Assembly: GCA_029251375.1 (NCBI GenBank)
Contig: JAQXDL010000022.1
Location: 186,001-250,000, forward strand
DNA length: 64,000 bases
DNA from: Pseudomonadales bacterium
GTDB lineage: Bacteria > Pseudomonadota > Gammaproteobacteria > Pseudomonadales > Azotimanducaceae
Reading direction: 5' to 3'
Under the pieces are notes generated by a model that was not told the DNA's origin, ran no database searches, and saw only the letters and a list, made by a program, of their open reading frames with translations. Numbering within the stretch: the stretch's first letter is position 1; each line of letters begins with the position of its first letter. Made by a program: the position numbers and the translations under genes. Below, one piece after another: positions 9,392 to 18,896 of this stretch.

Positions 9392-10509
9392 TTGTTTTGC
9401 TTAGCCTTCCATCGAAACGCAGCCGATATCTAGCCTATACCGGGCTATCCGTGCTTATGCTGCTAAGCGCCTGTTCTGATACAAAAGAAGCCGGTCAGTC
9501 GAAACGTCTACCAATCAGTTTAAAGCCGACCCTGGTTACCAACGTCAATCAGTTCAACACTTATGTTCAACAACGGCATCTAGACGTCAGGCGGCAGACT
9601 AAAACGATGGCAGCTCAAATTAATATGTTTGCTAACGAACCCAGCCATGAAAATTTATTGCGGGCACAGGCCGCCTGGCAAACCGCGCATGAAAGTTTCT
9701 TAAAACTAAAACCCGCGTTATTGGTCGATAAAGATCAGTTGATCCGTCGAATCGATGCATGGCCAATTCAACCAGGGTTTCTTGATTCTCTACCCGACTA
9801 TCCGACGACAGGCATCGTCAATGACATTAGCATCGAAATTTCTGCGACAGAGTTAATTCATCAGCACGGCATCACATCAGACGACGAGGTCGCCTTGGGG
9901 TATCACAGCTTAGAATACCTGCTTTTTGCACGTAAGCTGAGCGACTACATTGAGAACTCGGTACCAGCGGACAGCAATCCAGCCCTATCGACTCGCTCCC
10001 TTGAAAACGTTGGCGCAGCAGCGAAAAACGTCAACCGCAGAACACTGATGTTGTCGACTATCGTGATACAACTCGCGACCGACATAGATCGCTTCATCAT
10101 ACAGTCTGAATCAGAGCTTGATGACCAATCATCTTCTGCTCCGATCTTGGCCGGATTGTTGAAAAGTTTACTGAAGAATATGCGCCAAGCATTTCGAGAA
10201 AGTTTACTATTGAACGAACGTGACTTAAGTCATGGTGGATATAGCAACACATCGAGATCTGCCCTTTTGCAGGAGCTCAATACACTGCGAAGCCTTACAC
10301 TGGGTGAGGTTAATCTTTCCCCACTATTTACAATATTGGACGCAACCAACGCGAAAAGTTTTGAGATAACAATCAATCAGGCAATAGCTTTAGCAGCAAA
10401 GGTGGCTCCCAGCGAAACTGAGCAGATGAACCTTGACCTTACTTTGTCAGCCTTGTTGCACCAATTAGAAGACTTTGAGCTTGCTCTTCGACTACGCTTA
10501 AATGATTAA
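9364..10509 (+). CDS. Imelysin-like (peptidase M75 family) lipoprotein
   Basis: A 381-residue secreted protein. The N-terminal hydrophobic run ends in LLSACSD, a lipobox with the lipidated cysteine near residue 37, so it should be a lipoprotein. The body is helical, with AAWQTAHESFLKLKPAL and, near residue 179, GYHSLEYLLFAR, which matches the GxHxxE motif of imelysin proteins. Family members (IrpA, EfeO-like) are linked to iron uptake, and the proposed peptidase activity is unproven. The start given is GTG at 9364; a TTG at codon 12 would remove the overlap with the upstream gene and give a more usual signal peptide. No iron-transport gene lies nearby, so its role here is open. Confidence 0.8.
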   Translation: MANHLASRLIVLLSLPSKRSRYLAYTGLSVLMLLSACSDTKEAGQSKRLPISLKPTLVTNVNQFNTYVQQRHLDVRRQTKTMAAQINMFANEPSHENLLRAQAAWQTAHESFLKLKPALLVDKDQLIRRIDAWPIQPGFLDSLPDYPTTGIVNDISIEISATELIHQHGITSDDEVALGYHSLEYLLFARKLSDYIENSVPADSNPALSTRSLENVGAAAKNVNRRTLMLSTIVIQLATDIDRFIIQSESELDDQSSSAPILAGLLKSLLKNMRQAFRESLLLNERDLSHGGYSNTSRSALLQELNTLRSLTLGEVNLSPLFTILDATNAKSFEITINQAIALAAKVAPSETEQMNLDLTLSALLHQLEDFELALRLRLND

Positions 10510-10589
10510 CTGATGTAGACAAGTCGACTGCCTCGCGTCTGGCGGGCGGCCATGTATAAACGCGCCAGAGATTCACCGCCGACATGTCT

Positions 10590-12053
10590 TTAATCAGCGG
10601 ATCTCCAAGCAAGGTTTAACTCACGTGCAGCCTTCACGTCATCCAAGCGTTTAACCGGTGTGGTAACCGGCGCGCTACGAACAAGTTCGGGTGTTTCTTT
10701 CGCTTCGCGCAGAATTTGTGTCATGGCTTCAATAAAACCATCCAACTCCTCTTTGCTTTCTGTTTCTGTCGGCTCGATAAGCAAAGCCTCGGGAACTAAA
10801 AGGGGGAAATAGGTGGTCGGCGCGTGATAACCATAATCGAGTAGACGCTTAGCAAAATCCATAGCGTTAACATTTAGCTCTTTGGCCTCTTGCGACATTG
10901 AGACAATAAATTCGTGAGTCGCACGACGATTCGGATAGGCTAGCTTAAACCCGGCAGACGCCATTTTTGTGGCCATATAATTTGCATTCAAAGTCGCATA
11001 TTCGCCAACCCGATGCATACCCTGATTACCCAAAAGTCTCGCGTAAGCGAAGGCTCGAAGCAATATTCCTGCATTACCCATAAAGGCTGACAAATTACCG
11101 ATCGTATCGGGAATATCTTTGTCGCTCATCCAATAATATTCATCTTCACCGTTTGTTGAACGCTTACCAACGATCGGAGTTGGTACAAAGGGTTCGAGTC
11201 GTTTACCGACACCGACGGGGCCGGCGCCTGGCCCGCCGCCGCCATGGGGCGTCGCGAATGTTTTGTGCAGATTCATATGCATCACATCGAATCCCATATC
11301 ACCCGGCTTTACCTTGCCTAGAATTGCATTAAGGTTTGCGCCGTCGTAGTAAAGCAATCCTCCAGCCTCGTGCACAATCTCTGCAATTTCCTGAATTTTC
11401 CTCTCAAAAACACCGCAAGTCGAAGGGTTCGTCATCATCAAGCCCGCTGTCTGTGGACCAACGGCGGCCTTCAACGCGTCAACGTCGACATCGCCTTCTT
11501 TTGTTACCGGCACTTCGCGCACGGTATAGCCGCACATGACCGCGGTCGCCGGATTGGTTCCATGCGCCGCGTTCGGAATAAGAATTTCGGTACGTTCAGA
11601 GTCGCCGGCCTTATCATGATAGGCACGGATCATCGCCACACCAGCAAATTCACCCTGAGCACCGGCCATCGGGGTCAAAGAAACAGCCCTCATGCCAGTG
11701 ACATCTTTGAGGTATTCCTGCAGATCATAAAGACAAGATAGATAACCTTGGCTTACATTCTCTGGTGCTAACGGGTGGCGTGCTAAGAACCCCGGCATGT
11801 GCGCTCCAGCCAAAGCTCCTCGAGGGTTATATTTCATTGTGCAAGAACCCAGCGGATAGAACTCCCCATCAATCGAGAAGTTCTTCTTCGAAAGCCCAGT
11901 GTAATGCCTAACAACCTGCAGTTCGGAAACGGCTGGTAAACCAATCGTCGTTTCCCTTAACTGAGTTGTGGGTAGTTCACTGTTTTCAAGCTCACAGGAT
12001 TCATACTGCGCCGTCGCACTTCGTCCTTCGCTACTAATCTCATAGATCAACAT
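10590..12053 (-). CDS. gcvPB: Glycine dehydrogenase (decarboxylating) subunit 2 (P-beta)
   Basis: Pyridoxal-phosphate-binding half of the glycine cleavage P protein; with GcvPA it decarboxylates glycine and loads the aminomethyl group on GcvH. The cofactor lysine is in MNLHKTFATPHGGGGPGAGP near residue 265. PLGSCTMKYNPR and TNPSTCGVFE are other family landmarks. The length of 487 residues is typical of the split form. The ATG overlaps the gcvPA stop by 7 bases, with AGGTGA five bases upstream, so translation is coupled. Most E. coli-like relatives have a single fused gcvP of about 950 residues, so the split form here is notable. Confidence 0.96.
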   Translation of the reverse strand: MLIYEISSEGRSATAQYESCELENSELPTTQLRETTIGLPAVSELQVVRHYTGLSKKNFSIDGEFYPLGSCTMKYNPRGALAGAHMPGFLARHPLAPENVSQGYLSCLYDLQEYLKDVTGMRAVSLTPMAGAQGEFAGVAMIRAYHDKAGDSERTEILIPNAAHGTNPATAVMCGYTVREVPVTKEGDVDVDALKAAVGPQTAGLMMTNPSTCGVFERKIQEIAEIVHEAGGLLYYDGANLNAILGKVKPGDMGFDVMHMNLHKTFATPHGGGGPGAGPVGVGKRLEPFVPTPIVGKRSTNGEDEYYWMSDKDIPDTIGNLSAFMGNAGILLRAFAYARLLGNQGMHRVGEYATLNANYMATKMASAGFKLAYPNRRATHEFIVSMSQEAKELNVNAMDFAKRLLDYGYHAPTTYFPLLVPEALLIEPTETESKEELDGFIEAMTQILREAKETPELVRSAPVTTPVKRLDDVKAARELNLAWRSAD

Positions 12054-13417
12054 GCTGTCACCTCAACCGCTGCTCGCAAGCTGGTAATGAAATTATCAAT
12101 ATCTTGTGGCGTCTTGGTTTCGGTCACATTGACCAAAATGCAATTTTCCAGTGTCGCATCCATTGCGCCTAAATCGTATCCACCTAAAATTCCATCAGCG
12201 CACATTTGTTTCAGCACTTGTGAGGCGAGACAAGGAAGCTCTAATACAATCTCGTGAAACACTGGACTTGCAAACCTTCGTTTAACGCCTTTTATATCAA
12301 GTGCCTTACCGATCAAATTAACCGTGCCGTTATGGCTCTGGGTTGCGATAGATCGCAAACCAAGATCGCCCACTAAACTCATGTAAATGGTTGCTGCGGT
12401 CACAAGTAGGCCCTGATTTGTGCATATATTTGACGTCGCTTTCGCGCGCCTAATATGTTGTTCACGTGCTTGCAGAGTCAACGCAAAGCCAACCTTGCCA
12501 TCAAGGTCGACAGTCTTTCCAATTATTCTGCCTGGCATCTGGCGCACGATGGCTTGTTTACAGCACATAAATCCAAGATAAGGTCCACCGCTAGCAACGG
12601 GAATCCCGAGCGGCTGGCCCTCACCAACAACAATATCTGCACCGGTATCACCCCATATGCCAGGGGGAGCTAGCAGGGCAAGCGCCGTCGGGTTGACGAC
12701 ACCAATAACCAACTGACCCTGCGCATGTGCCCAGTTGGTCAGTTCGTCAGCCATTTCTAAGCCGCCGAAAAAGTTTGGATACTGGATAACAAGCGCAGCA
12801 AAATCTTCCCCTTCGAGGTCCCTCAGATCTTCTTGTTTGATACAGCCAGACTGCTGGTCATAAGGTATGACCTGGAGGTTAATTTTTTGATTATGAAGAA
12901 TATTTCGGCAGGTACTTAGATAGCTAGGATGCAGGTTGCCGGGTACCAACACATTTCTTGATTTTGATTTTCTATTTGCTCGCACTGCCATCAAAATCGC
13001 TTCCGCTAAAGCGGATGCGCCGTCATATACCGAGGCATTGGCAACCTCCATCGCGGTAAGTCGCGTGATCATCGTTTGAAATTCGTAAATCAGTTGCAGC
13101 GTTCCCTGACTCGCTTCGGCCTGATAAGGCGTATATGCGGTCATAAACTCGCCACGGGTAACGAGGTCCCATACGGCACTCGGAATATGATGTTGGTAGG
13201 CACCTGCACCAATGAAACACAGGTCGACTTCATCCTGCTTAGATCTATCCGACATTAATCGTAACAAGGCTTGCTCACTGATGCCGTCAGGCGTGTTCGC
13301 CAAAACACCTGCGCGCAACGCCGGCGGGATTTCATCAAACAGATCTTCAATTGATTCGACACCAATGGCATCAAGCATCAATTCTTCATCCTGTGTCGTA
13401 TGCGGCACAAATGGCAT
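12047..13417 (-). CDS. gcvPA: Glycine dehydrogenase (decarboxylating) subunit 1 (P-alpha)
   Basis: The other half of the split P protein, needed with GcvPB for glycine decarboxylation. The start MPFVPHTTQDEELMLDAIG and the segments FIGAGAYQHHIPSAVWD, TAYTPYQAEASQGTLQLIYE and ICTNQGLLVTAAT match GcvPA across its 456 residues. It is third in the operon gcvT-gcvH-gcvPA-gcvPB, 51 bases after gcvH. No glycine riboswitch motif is seen before this gene. Confidence 0.96.
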   Translation of the reverse strand: MPFVPHTTQDEELMLDAIGVESIEDLFDEIPPALRAGVLANTPDGISEQALLRLMSDRSKQDEVDLCFIGAGAYQHHIPSAVWDLVTRGEFMTAYTPYQAEASQGTLQLIYEFQTMITRLTAMEVANASVYDGASALAEAILMAVRANRKSKSRNVLVPGNLHPSYLSTCRNILHNQKINLQVIPYDQQSGCIKQEDLRDLEGEDFAALVIQYPNFFGGLEMADELTNWAHAQGQLVIGVVNPTALALLAPPGIWGDTGADIVVGEGQPLGIPVASGGPYLGFMCCKQAIVRQMPGRIIGKTVDLDGKVGFALTLQAREQHIRRAKATSNICTNQGLLVTAATIYMSLVGDLGLRSIATQSHNGTVNLIGKALDIKGVKRRFASPVFHEIVLELPCLASQVLKQMCADGILGGYDLGAMDATLENCILVNVTETKTPQDIDNFITSLRAAVEVTAC

Positions 13418-13468
13418 GGCTACCTCGTTAGAAGTTAATAGTTCTAGGTTTGGACGATCGACGCAAAG

Positions 13469-13864
13469 TTAGTGTTCTTCGCTGTCACACAACTCTTGAT
13501 ACGCATTAGCGTCGAGCATGGATTCAAGCTCTGCTAGGTCGGTTGGCTGAAGCCTAAAGAACCAACCTTGATCATAAGGCGAATCATTTACGGTCTCCGG
13601 GGCGTCTTCCAGCGTTTCATTCACAGCAATAATCTTACCGGATATAGGTGAATAGATATCTGATGCGGCTTTTACCGACTCAACAACCCCCGCTTCATCT
13701 TTCGCCGAAACATCAGCGTCGATTTCAGGCAGCTCAACATAAACCACATCACCGAGCGAATCTTGAGCGTGGTCAGAGATGCCAACTGTCACAGTTCCAT
13801 CATCTTCAACCCTAGCCCACTCATGACTCTCTGCGTACTTTAGTTCTCCTGGATATTCCGCCAT
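13469..13864 (-). CDS. gcvH: Glycine cleavage system H protein
   Basis: Lipoyl carrier that shuttles the aminomethyl group between the P, T and L proteins. The lipoylated lysine is in [17 protein letters not shown] near residue 65, and the start [20 protein letters not shown] is typical. The 131-residue length is normal. It lies 148 bases downstream of gcvT, a longer gap than in many gcv operons; I see no hairpin or riboswitch there, though an extra promoter is possible. Confidence 0.97.
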   Translation of the reverse strand: MAEYPGELKYAESHEWARVEDDGTVTVGISDHAQDSLGDVVYVELPEIDADVSAKDEAGVVESVKAASDIYSPISGKIIAVNETLEDAPETVNDSPYDQGWFFRLQPTDLAELESMLDANAYQELCDSEEH

Positions 13865-14012
13865 AGGTTGTTCCTCATCATTATTGCTTGTTTACCATTA
13901 CTGCGTTTTTGGCAAGTGGCCTGTAAACGCTCTCTTTACTATTAACCAATCAAAACGGATGATCCTGCCACCCACTATGAACCAATATACTTGCTTTCAG
14001 ATCAACGGGTCA

Positions 14013-15122
14013 CTAAGCGTCCGCTAGCTTGAAGACCTTTTTGCCATTCCGAGCAAAGGGTGGACTCACTTTTAGGACAGCCAGCCTTTTACCTCTGATC
14101 TCAACTTGCAAATCGTCAGCGCCAGTTTTAATTCTGGCCAACGCGATCGAATGCTGCAGTGTTGGAGAAAAAGCACCACTGGTAATCTCTCCCACACACT
14201 CATCATTGGCATACACTGGGTAGTGCGCACGTAGAACGCCACGCTGATTTAACACCAAACCAACCAGTTGCCTGCTAACACCAGTCTGAATCTGCTCAAC
14301 CAATTTTCCCCTACCAATAAAATCACGCTGTTCATCTATCGACAACGTAATTTCCATATTCGACTCCAGCGGTGTCACGGTCTCATCCATGTCGCTACCA
14401 TATAGGTTCATGCCGGCCTCAAGTCGAAGCGTATCGCGCGCCCCCAAACCTATTGCTCTCACACCCGCCGAGGCAAGATCTCGCCACAACTGTTTAGCGT
14501 CATCGGCAGGCACAATCGCTTCAATACCTTTTTCGCCGGTATATCCCGTTCTCGCAAGGAACCAGTCTCCGCAAAATCCGCCAACAAATGGCTTCAACTG
14601 ATCGATGTAGGCAACGCGACTTGGCCCTTCGTTAGCATCCTTGGCCAGCACTTCTTTAAGAACTTGTAGAGATTCAGGACCTTGAATTGCCAGTATCGCC
14701 AGATCAGGACGTTCTGTTAGGGCGCAATCAAAGGCTTGGATTTTATCGTTCATCCATGCGAGATCTTTTTCACGTGTCGCACAATTGACAACGATCCGAT
14801 AACCGTCCTGTGTTAGGTAGACAATGAGGTCATCAAGTACACCGCCTGTATCGTCTAACATCGCACTATACAAAGCTTTACCTGCTGACTGCAGTTTTTC
14901 AACGTCATTTGCCAACAAGTACCTTAGATAGCGTTTGCTGTCAGCTCCGGCAAGATCGATCACGGTCATATGTGAAACGTCACAGACGCCTACACTATTC
15001 CTAACAAGATGATGTTCTTCGATTTGTGATCCGTAATGGATCGGCATATCCCAACCACCGAAATCAACCATCTTTGCACCTGCCTGAAGATGCAGTTCAT
15101 ATATAGGCGTTCTGAGACCCAT
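14013..15122 (-). CDS. gcvT: Aminomethyltransferase (glycine cleavage T protein)
   Basis: Releases ammonia and passes the one-carbon unit from GcvH to tetrahydrofolate, making 5,10-methylene-THF. The 369 residues show KMVDFGGWDMPIHYGSQIEE at the start and VGVCDVSHM, where the folate-site aspartate lies. RTGYTGEKGIEAIVP, GLGARDTLRLEAGMNLYGSD and the C-terminal beta-barrel follow. It is first in the gcv operon. In E. coli the order ubiH-ubiI-gcvT is conserved; here a single ubiH-family gene precedes it, with 177 bases between them holding a likely promoter. Confidence 0.97.
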   Translation of the reverse strand: MGLRTPIYELHLQAGAKMVDFGGWDMPIHYGSQIEEHHLVRNSVGVCDVSHMTVIDLAGADSKRYLRYLLANDVEKLQSAGKALYSAMLDDTGGVLDDLIVYLTQDGYRIVVNCATREKDLAWMNDKIQAFDCALTERPDLAILAIQGPESLQVLKEVLAKDANEGPSRVAYIDQLKPFVGGFCGDWFLARTGYTGEKGIEAIVPADDAKQLWRDLASAGVRAIGLGARDTLRLEAGMNLYGSDMDETVTPLESNMEITLSIDEQRDFIGRGKLVEQIQTGVSRQLVGLVLNQRGVLRAHYPVYANDECVGEITSGAFSPTLQHSIALARIKTGADDLQVEIRGKRLAVLKVSPPFARNGKKVFKLADA

Positions 15123-15206
15123 GGGAAATCACACGATTAAAAAAGAGCGCTATTCTAGCGTTTTCGACCACGACAGCATAGCGACAGAGACCCACAAGGC
15201 CTATAA

Positions 15207-15238
15207 ATTATCTCATCTTGATCGTGAAATTCAGACAA
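15207..15238 (-). promoter_or_regulatory. Candidate promoter of the gcv operon
   Basis: On the minus strand an extended -10 element TGAGATAAT is read at 15215-15207, about 85 bases before the gcvT start. A poor -35 (TTGTCT at 15238-15233) lies 20 bases upstream, so the extended -10 would have to carry the recognition. I looked for a glycine riboswitch between here and gcvT and saw none. Confidence 0.35.
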
Positions 15239-15299
15239 CTTCCCTATCAACAAAAGGAGTCAACGTTTAAATAGAGAACCGGCAGCCTCGAGCAGGCCG

Positions 15300-16565
15300 T
15301 TAACCACCGCCGCTAGCCAATCGGGCAATGAGCGTTTTAAGATAGGTATTGTCATTCGTCAGCTTCATCCCGGTATTGCGAAGCCAGTTAATGCCGGGAT
15401 TTGTTGTCGAATAGAGTCGCTTAAACGCTTCCATCGCCGTGGTCATTAACAGATTTGAGGGTTGTCTGGACTTTTCGTAGCGGCGCAATGCCTCAAAATC
15501 ACCAATACCCCGCTCGCTAAACCGATACTGCAAAAGTTCACTCGCCAAAGCCTCAGCATCGGCAAACCCCAAGTTTGCACCCTGCCCAGCAAGGGGATGA
15601 ATGGTATGCGCCGCATCACCGATTAGCGCCAGATGCGGCTTGATATACCTCAGGCTATGTTGCTGATTGAGCGGGAAAGTAAAACGTTTGTCGACGCCCA
15701 AAATACCGCCAAGCTCTTGCTCACTCGCCGACGCAAGTTCTCGACAAAATTCCTCGGCGGACATCGCCATCAAGTCTTCTGGGTTTTCAACCGACCAAAC
15801 AATCGAGCAGAGATTGGTTGGCTCGAGAGGTAAAAATGCCAAAGGGCCCCGCTCGGTAAACCATTGACGTGCAACTTGACCGTGACCGTGCTGTGTTTCA
15901 ATGTTACAAACAACGCCTTGTTGGTGGTAGCTCCAAGCCACGGTTTTCAAATTCGCCAGCTCGCGTATTTTTGAATGACCGCCATCGGCACCGATGACCA
16001 GCGCACAGCTAATTTGACCACCATCATCAAGCGTTAATTCGTAACCGGATTCTAGCGCTTGCATATCATCCAATTTCGAATCCCAAACAACCTCTGTTTG
16101 ATCGGCGTCGGCGAGTTGCAAAAGTAGCGCATCAATAACCCGTCGGTTCTCGACGATGTGCCCTAATTCTGATGCGCCAATAAAATCTGCATCAAATTCT
16201 ATTGCGCCAGTACCGACCGCATCCTTGACGGACATAGCGACAAAAGCAGACGATCGACTCACGGATCCCCAAACACCAATGCGTTTCAAAAATGCTATCG
16301 AGCTTTTGTTGAGAGCACTGACGCGCGGTGCAAAGCCAGAAACAAGGTCAAAATCCTGCCTGACCACTCGAGTATCGGCGGGTGTTTGTGGTTGACTTTG
16401 CGCATCCAGAATCAAAACATGTAGATCACTTTGAGTTAGCGCAGCACCCAAGGCGAGGCCAACTAAACCCGCACCGCAGATGACTATATCGACTTCTTTT
16501 ACTTCCGTCACATCGATTCCATCTTTGTTATCTTTTATGAACCTTGCCGCGATAGCGACAACCAA
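15300..16565 (-). CDS. ubiH: UbiH/UbiF-family FAD-dependent ubiquinone-ring hydroxylase
   Basis: Flavoprotein monooxygenase that hydroxylates the ubiquinone ring. The FAD dinucleotide fold is in DIVICGAGLVGLALGAAL, the DG motif in LVIGADGGHSKIRELANL near residue 217, and the second FAD motif in ALIGDAAHTIHPLAGQGANL followed by GF. In E. coli the same spot holds ubiH and ubiI in tandem between pepP and gcvT; only one member is present here, so the exact ring position is uncertain. The long frame starts at 16565, but a GTG at 16511 with GGA six bases upstream begins just before the FAD motif and is the likelier start (about 403 residues). Confidence 0.87.
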   Translation of the reverse strand: MVVAIAARFIKDNKDGIDVTEVKEVDIVICGAGLVGLALGAALTQSDLHVLILDAQSQPQTPADTRVVRQDFDLVSGFAPRVSALNKSSIAFLKRIGVWGSVSRSSAFVAMSVKDAVGTGAIEFDADFIGASELGHIVENRRVIDALLLQLADADQTEVVWDSKLDDMQALESGYELTLDDGGQISCALVIGADGGHSKIRELANLKTVAWSYHQQGVVCNIETQHGHGQVARQWFTERGPLAFLPLEPTNLCSIVWSVENPEDLMAMSAEEFCRELASASEQELGGILGVDKRFTFPLNQQHSLRYIKPHLALIGDAAHTIHPLAGQGANLGFADAEALASELLQYRFSERGIGDFEALRRYEKSRQPSNLLMTTAMEAFKRLYSTTNPGINWLRNTGMKLTNDNTYLKTLIARLASGGG

Positions 16566-16612
16566 TTGACCAACTTTAGCGCAATCAGATTGAGCATTGA
16601 CGCCAATTTACT

Positions 16613-17953
16613 TTAATCACTCGCACGACTTTTTGACATGTATGCTTCAACTTCTTGGACAGTCCTAGGGATCGTTGAGGTTATAACTTCATTGCCCTTA
16701 GTCGTCACAAGAACATTATCCTCAATGCGGATACCGATGCCTCGATATTGACGAGGCACGTCTGATAATCCTTCGTCAATATAGATGCCTGGTTCAACCG
16801 TGGTCACCATGCCAGCCTCAAAAACCCGCCATTGGTCCTCAAATCGATATTCCCCAACATCATGTACGTCCAAACCCAGCCAATGTCCGGTTCGATGCAT
16901 GTAGAATTTTTTATAGGCTTCGTTATCAACAAGATCTTTTACCTCGCCCTCTAACAGACCTAATTCAACCAACCCCTTGGTAATCACGTGCACCGCAGCA
17001 AGGTGAGGCTGATCCCAATGATTACCCGGTTTGATCAATTCAATCGCCGCATCTTGAGCCGCCAGAACGATGTTATAGAGCGCTTTTTGAGGTTCAGAAA
17101 ATTTACCATTAGCAGGAAATGTGCGGGTGACGTCTGCTGCATAACTCTCAAATTCACAGCCAGCATCAACGAGCACCAAATCACCATCGGCAATCAACCC
17201 GTCATTATCTATATAATGCAAGATACAGCCATTGTTTCCTGCGCCAACGATAGATGGATAAGCTGCATGCCTTGCACCATTCGATGCAAAGCTATGCAGT
17301 AGTTCTGCCTCTAACTGATACTCATACTGACCTGGCTTAACAAACGACATCAGTCTCTTGTGCGCATCCGCCGTTATCTCGCTGGCACGCTTCATGACTT
17401 GTATTTCATGTTTGCTTTTGAACAGTCTTAGGTCATGCAGGTACTGATCGATCTGCACAAACTCTCCCGGCGGGCGGCTACCAGAATTCTGGTTACTCGA
17501 AATACTGCTTGTCCAAGCGATGACCCGTGTATCAAACTCTCTATGACTACCCATGGCATAATAGAGCTTAGATTTGCCTTCGATCAAACCTGGCAGAATG
17601 TCATCAATATCGGCCATCGGGAAAGCATCATCGATACCATAAAGTTGCATAGCACGCTCAGGACCAGTGATTTTACCGTGCCATTGCTCCATTTCTGGGT
17701 CACGTTCACGGCAGAATAAAATACACTCCCCATGCTCTCGGCCGGGCACCAGCACGAATACTGAATCCGCTTCATCAAAACCTGTCAGGTAGTGGAAATC
17801 ACTGTTTTGCCTGAAATGGTGGTTAACGTCACTATTGCGACTCTGCTCGACCGCACTCGGGAGTATAGCAATGCTGTTTTCTTCCATTAACGACATCAAC
17901 TCAACGCGTCGCTGTGCAAACTCTTTATTGGTAATTTTCAGTGCTGAGCCCAC
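16613..17953 (-). CDS. pepP: Xaa-Pro aminopeptidase P
   Basis: Removes an N-terminal residue preceding proline; a dimetal M24 peptidase with the pita-bread fold. The N-domain begins with ITNKEFAQRRVELMSLM. Metal ligands appear as VDAGCEFESYAADVTRTF (two Asp), HRTGHWLGLDVHDVG (His) and TVEPGIYID (Glu), with a final Glu in GIRIEDNVLVT. The open frame runs to an ATG at 17989, but GTG at 17953 has AGGAG eight bases upstream just after the UPF0149 stop and fits the family start, so I use it (446 residues). The order UPF0149-pepP-ubiH is the same as in E. coli. Confidence 0.94.
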   Translation of the reverse strand: MGSALKITNKEFAQRRVELMSLMEENSIAILPSAVEQSRNSDVNHHFRQNSDFHYLTGFDEADSVFVLVPGREHGECILFCRERDPEMEQWHGKITGPERAMQLYGIDDAFPMADIDDILPGLIEGKSKLYYAMGSHREFDTRVIAWTSSISSNQNSGSRPPGEFVQIDQYLHDLRLFKSKHEIQVMKRASEITADAHKRLMSFVKPGQYEYQLEAELLHSFASNGARHAAYPSIVGAGNNGCILHYIDNDGLIADGDLVLVDAGCEFESYAADVTRTFPANGKFSEPQKALYNIVLAAQDAAIELIKPGNHWDQPHLAAVHVITKGLVELGLLEGEVKDLVDNEAYKKFYMHRTGHWLGLDVHDVGEYRFEDQWRVFEAGMVTTVEPGIYIDEGLSDVPRQYRGIGIRIEDNVLVTTKGNEVITSTIPRTVQEVEAYMSKSRASD

Positions 17954-17964
17954 AAAAACTTCTC

Positions 17965-18501
17965 CTAATGAATCGCCTGCTGCGCGCAATCAGTGAAAAC
18001 CATCATCGCCGTCATTCGAACATACTCTTCGATTTCGAGCAGATCTTTTTCATTTTCCTCGCTATCCATCATATCCTCGTCCAACCCAGCAATGCGCGCC
18101 AAATCAATAAACACTTCTGAGACCTCGGGGTGCAGGTCATCCTGTTGGACCCGGCCGGAGGTTCCAAAACCTGCTAAAAAACCTGAGCACCAATCACTGA
18201 TCGCCTGACGCCTAAAATTAATATCCGCGCCATCGGCCGGCAGAAGCAACCGGTAGGCCAGATCAATATCCCGCAGTTGTGCCAAAATTTTGTCCGCGAG
18301 TGATTTTGCCATCCCCTCAATCGCGTGCATTGCTGAAGCGTCATCAAGCCAATGGCTCAATGCAGAACTGGCCTCGGTTTGCGACCAACTGGAACCAGAA
18401 CAAAGCCAGCCGGTCAATAAGCCGTGCAATTCGCTCGGTTCCAACGCAGATCCCTGCAACACCTGCTGCAGATCGTCGTATCCTATCTCATCACCACTCA
18501 C
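17965..18501 (-). CDS. ygfB: UPF0149 family protein (YgfB-like)
   Basis: A 178-residue protein of the YgfB/YecA UPF0149 family. The landmarks are LEPSELHGLLTGWLCSGSSW at the N-terminus, then DWCSGFLAGFG in the middle and an acidic C-terminus. The molecular function is not well established in E. coli; in Pseudomonas a YgfB homologue has been tied to beta-lactamase regulation. The open frame continues to 18681, but GTG at 18501 has a perfect AGGAGG nine bases upstream and gives the standard length. It is divergent from zapB/zapA, and the 179 bases between starts hold both promoters. Confidence 0.9.
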   Translation of the reverse strand: MSGDEIGYDDLQQVLQGSALEPSELHGLLTGWLCSGSSWSQTEASSALSHWLDDASAMHAIEGMAKSLADKILAQLRDIDLAYRLLLPADGADINFRRQAISDWCSGFLAGFGTSGRVQQDDLHPEVSEVFIDLARIAGLDEDMMDSEENEKDLLEIEEYVRMTAMMVFTDCAQQAIH

Positions 18502-18680
18502 CCTTAGAGCCCTCCTGTTAACTTGCTTTATACTGCATATTTGCTGACCTAATGACGTACTTTCACACGCGAATCTTAGGTGGCATTGGCTATTTGTTAA
18601 TAATACGCTATCGCAAGCCGTTTGACCTTTGTAGAAGGGTAGTTTTATAGTACCAATCCGTCTGATCTTGGTAACTAACA

Positions 18681-18878
18681 TTGGAAATACAAGACCTCGA
18701 AACCAAAATAGATGAACTCATCAATCTTTGTGACGATCTTGAGAAGAAGCAGGCTATCATGGAGTCTGATCATGATAACTTGATCGCAGAAAGAACCCGA
18801 TTGCTCGAAAAGAATGAGCTCGCTAAGAGTAAAGTTGAAGCTATGATTTTGCGATTAAAAGCTCTCGAAAGTGACTAA
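18681..18878 (+). CDS. ZapB-like short coiled-coil protein
   Basis: A 65-residue, highly charged, fully helical protein (LETKIDELINLCDDLEKKQA at residues 5-24) with heptad spacing. It belongs to the small coiled-coil family (TIGR02449 type) found upstream of zapA in many gammaproteobacteria and is similar in build to the division protein ZapB. The start is TTG at 18681 with no clear ribosome binding site. zapA follows after 18 bases, so the two are probably cotranscribed and linked to the division ring. The specific role is inferred from position and coiled-coil form. Confidence 0.8.
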   Translation: MEIQDLETKIDELINLCDDLEKKQAIMESDHDNLIAERTRLLEKNELAKSKVEAMILRLKALESD

Positions 18879-18896
18879 CAAAGGAAGACCATAACC

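Noticed and set aside
10538-10569. Possible bidirectional terminator between the imelysin gene and gcvPB
   Set aside because: TCTGGCG and CGCCAGA pair over 7 bp, but the loop is 18 bases and there is no T tract on either side.
15123-15299. Glycine riboswitch upstream of gcvT
   Set aside because: Searched by eye for the tandem aptamer landmarks and found none; the space is also short for a tandem form.
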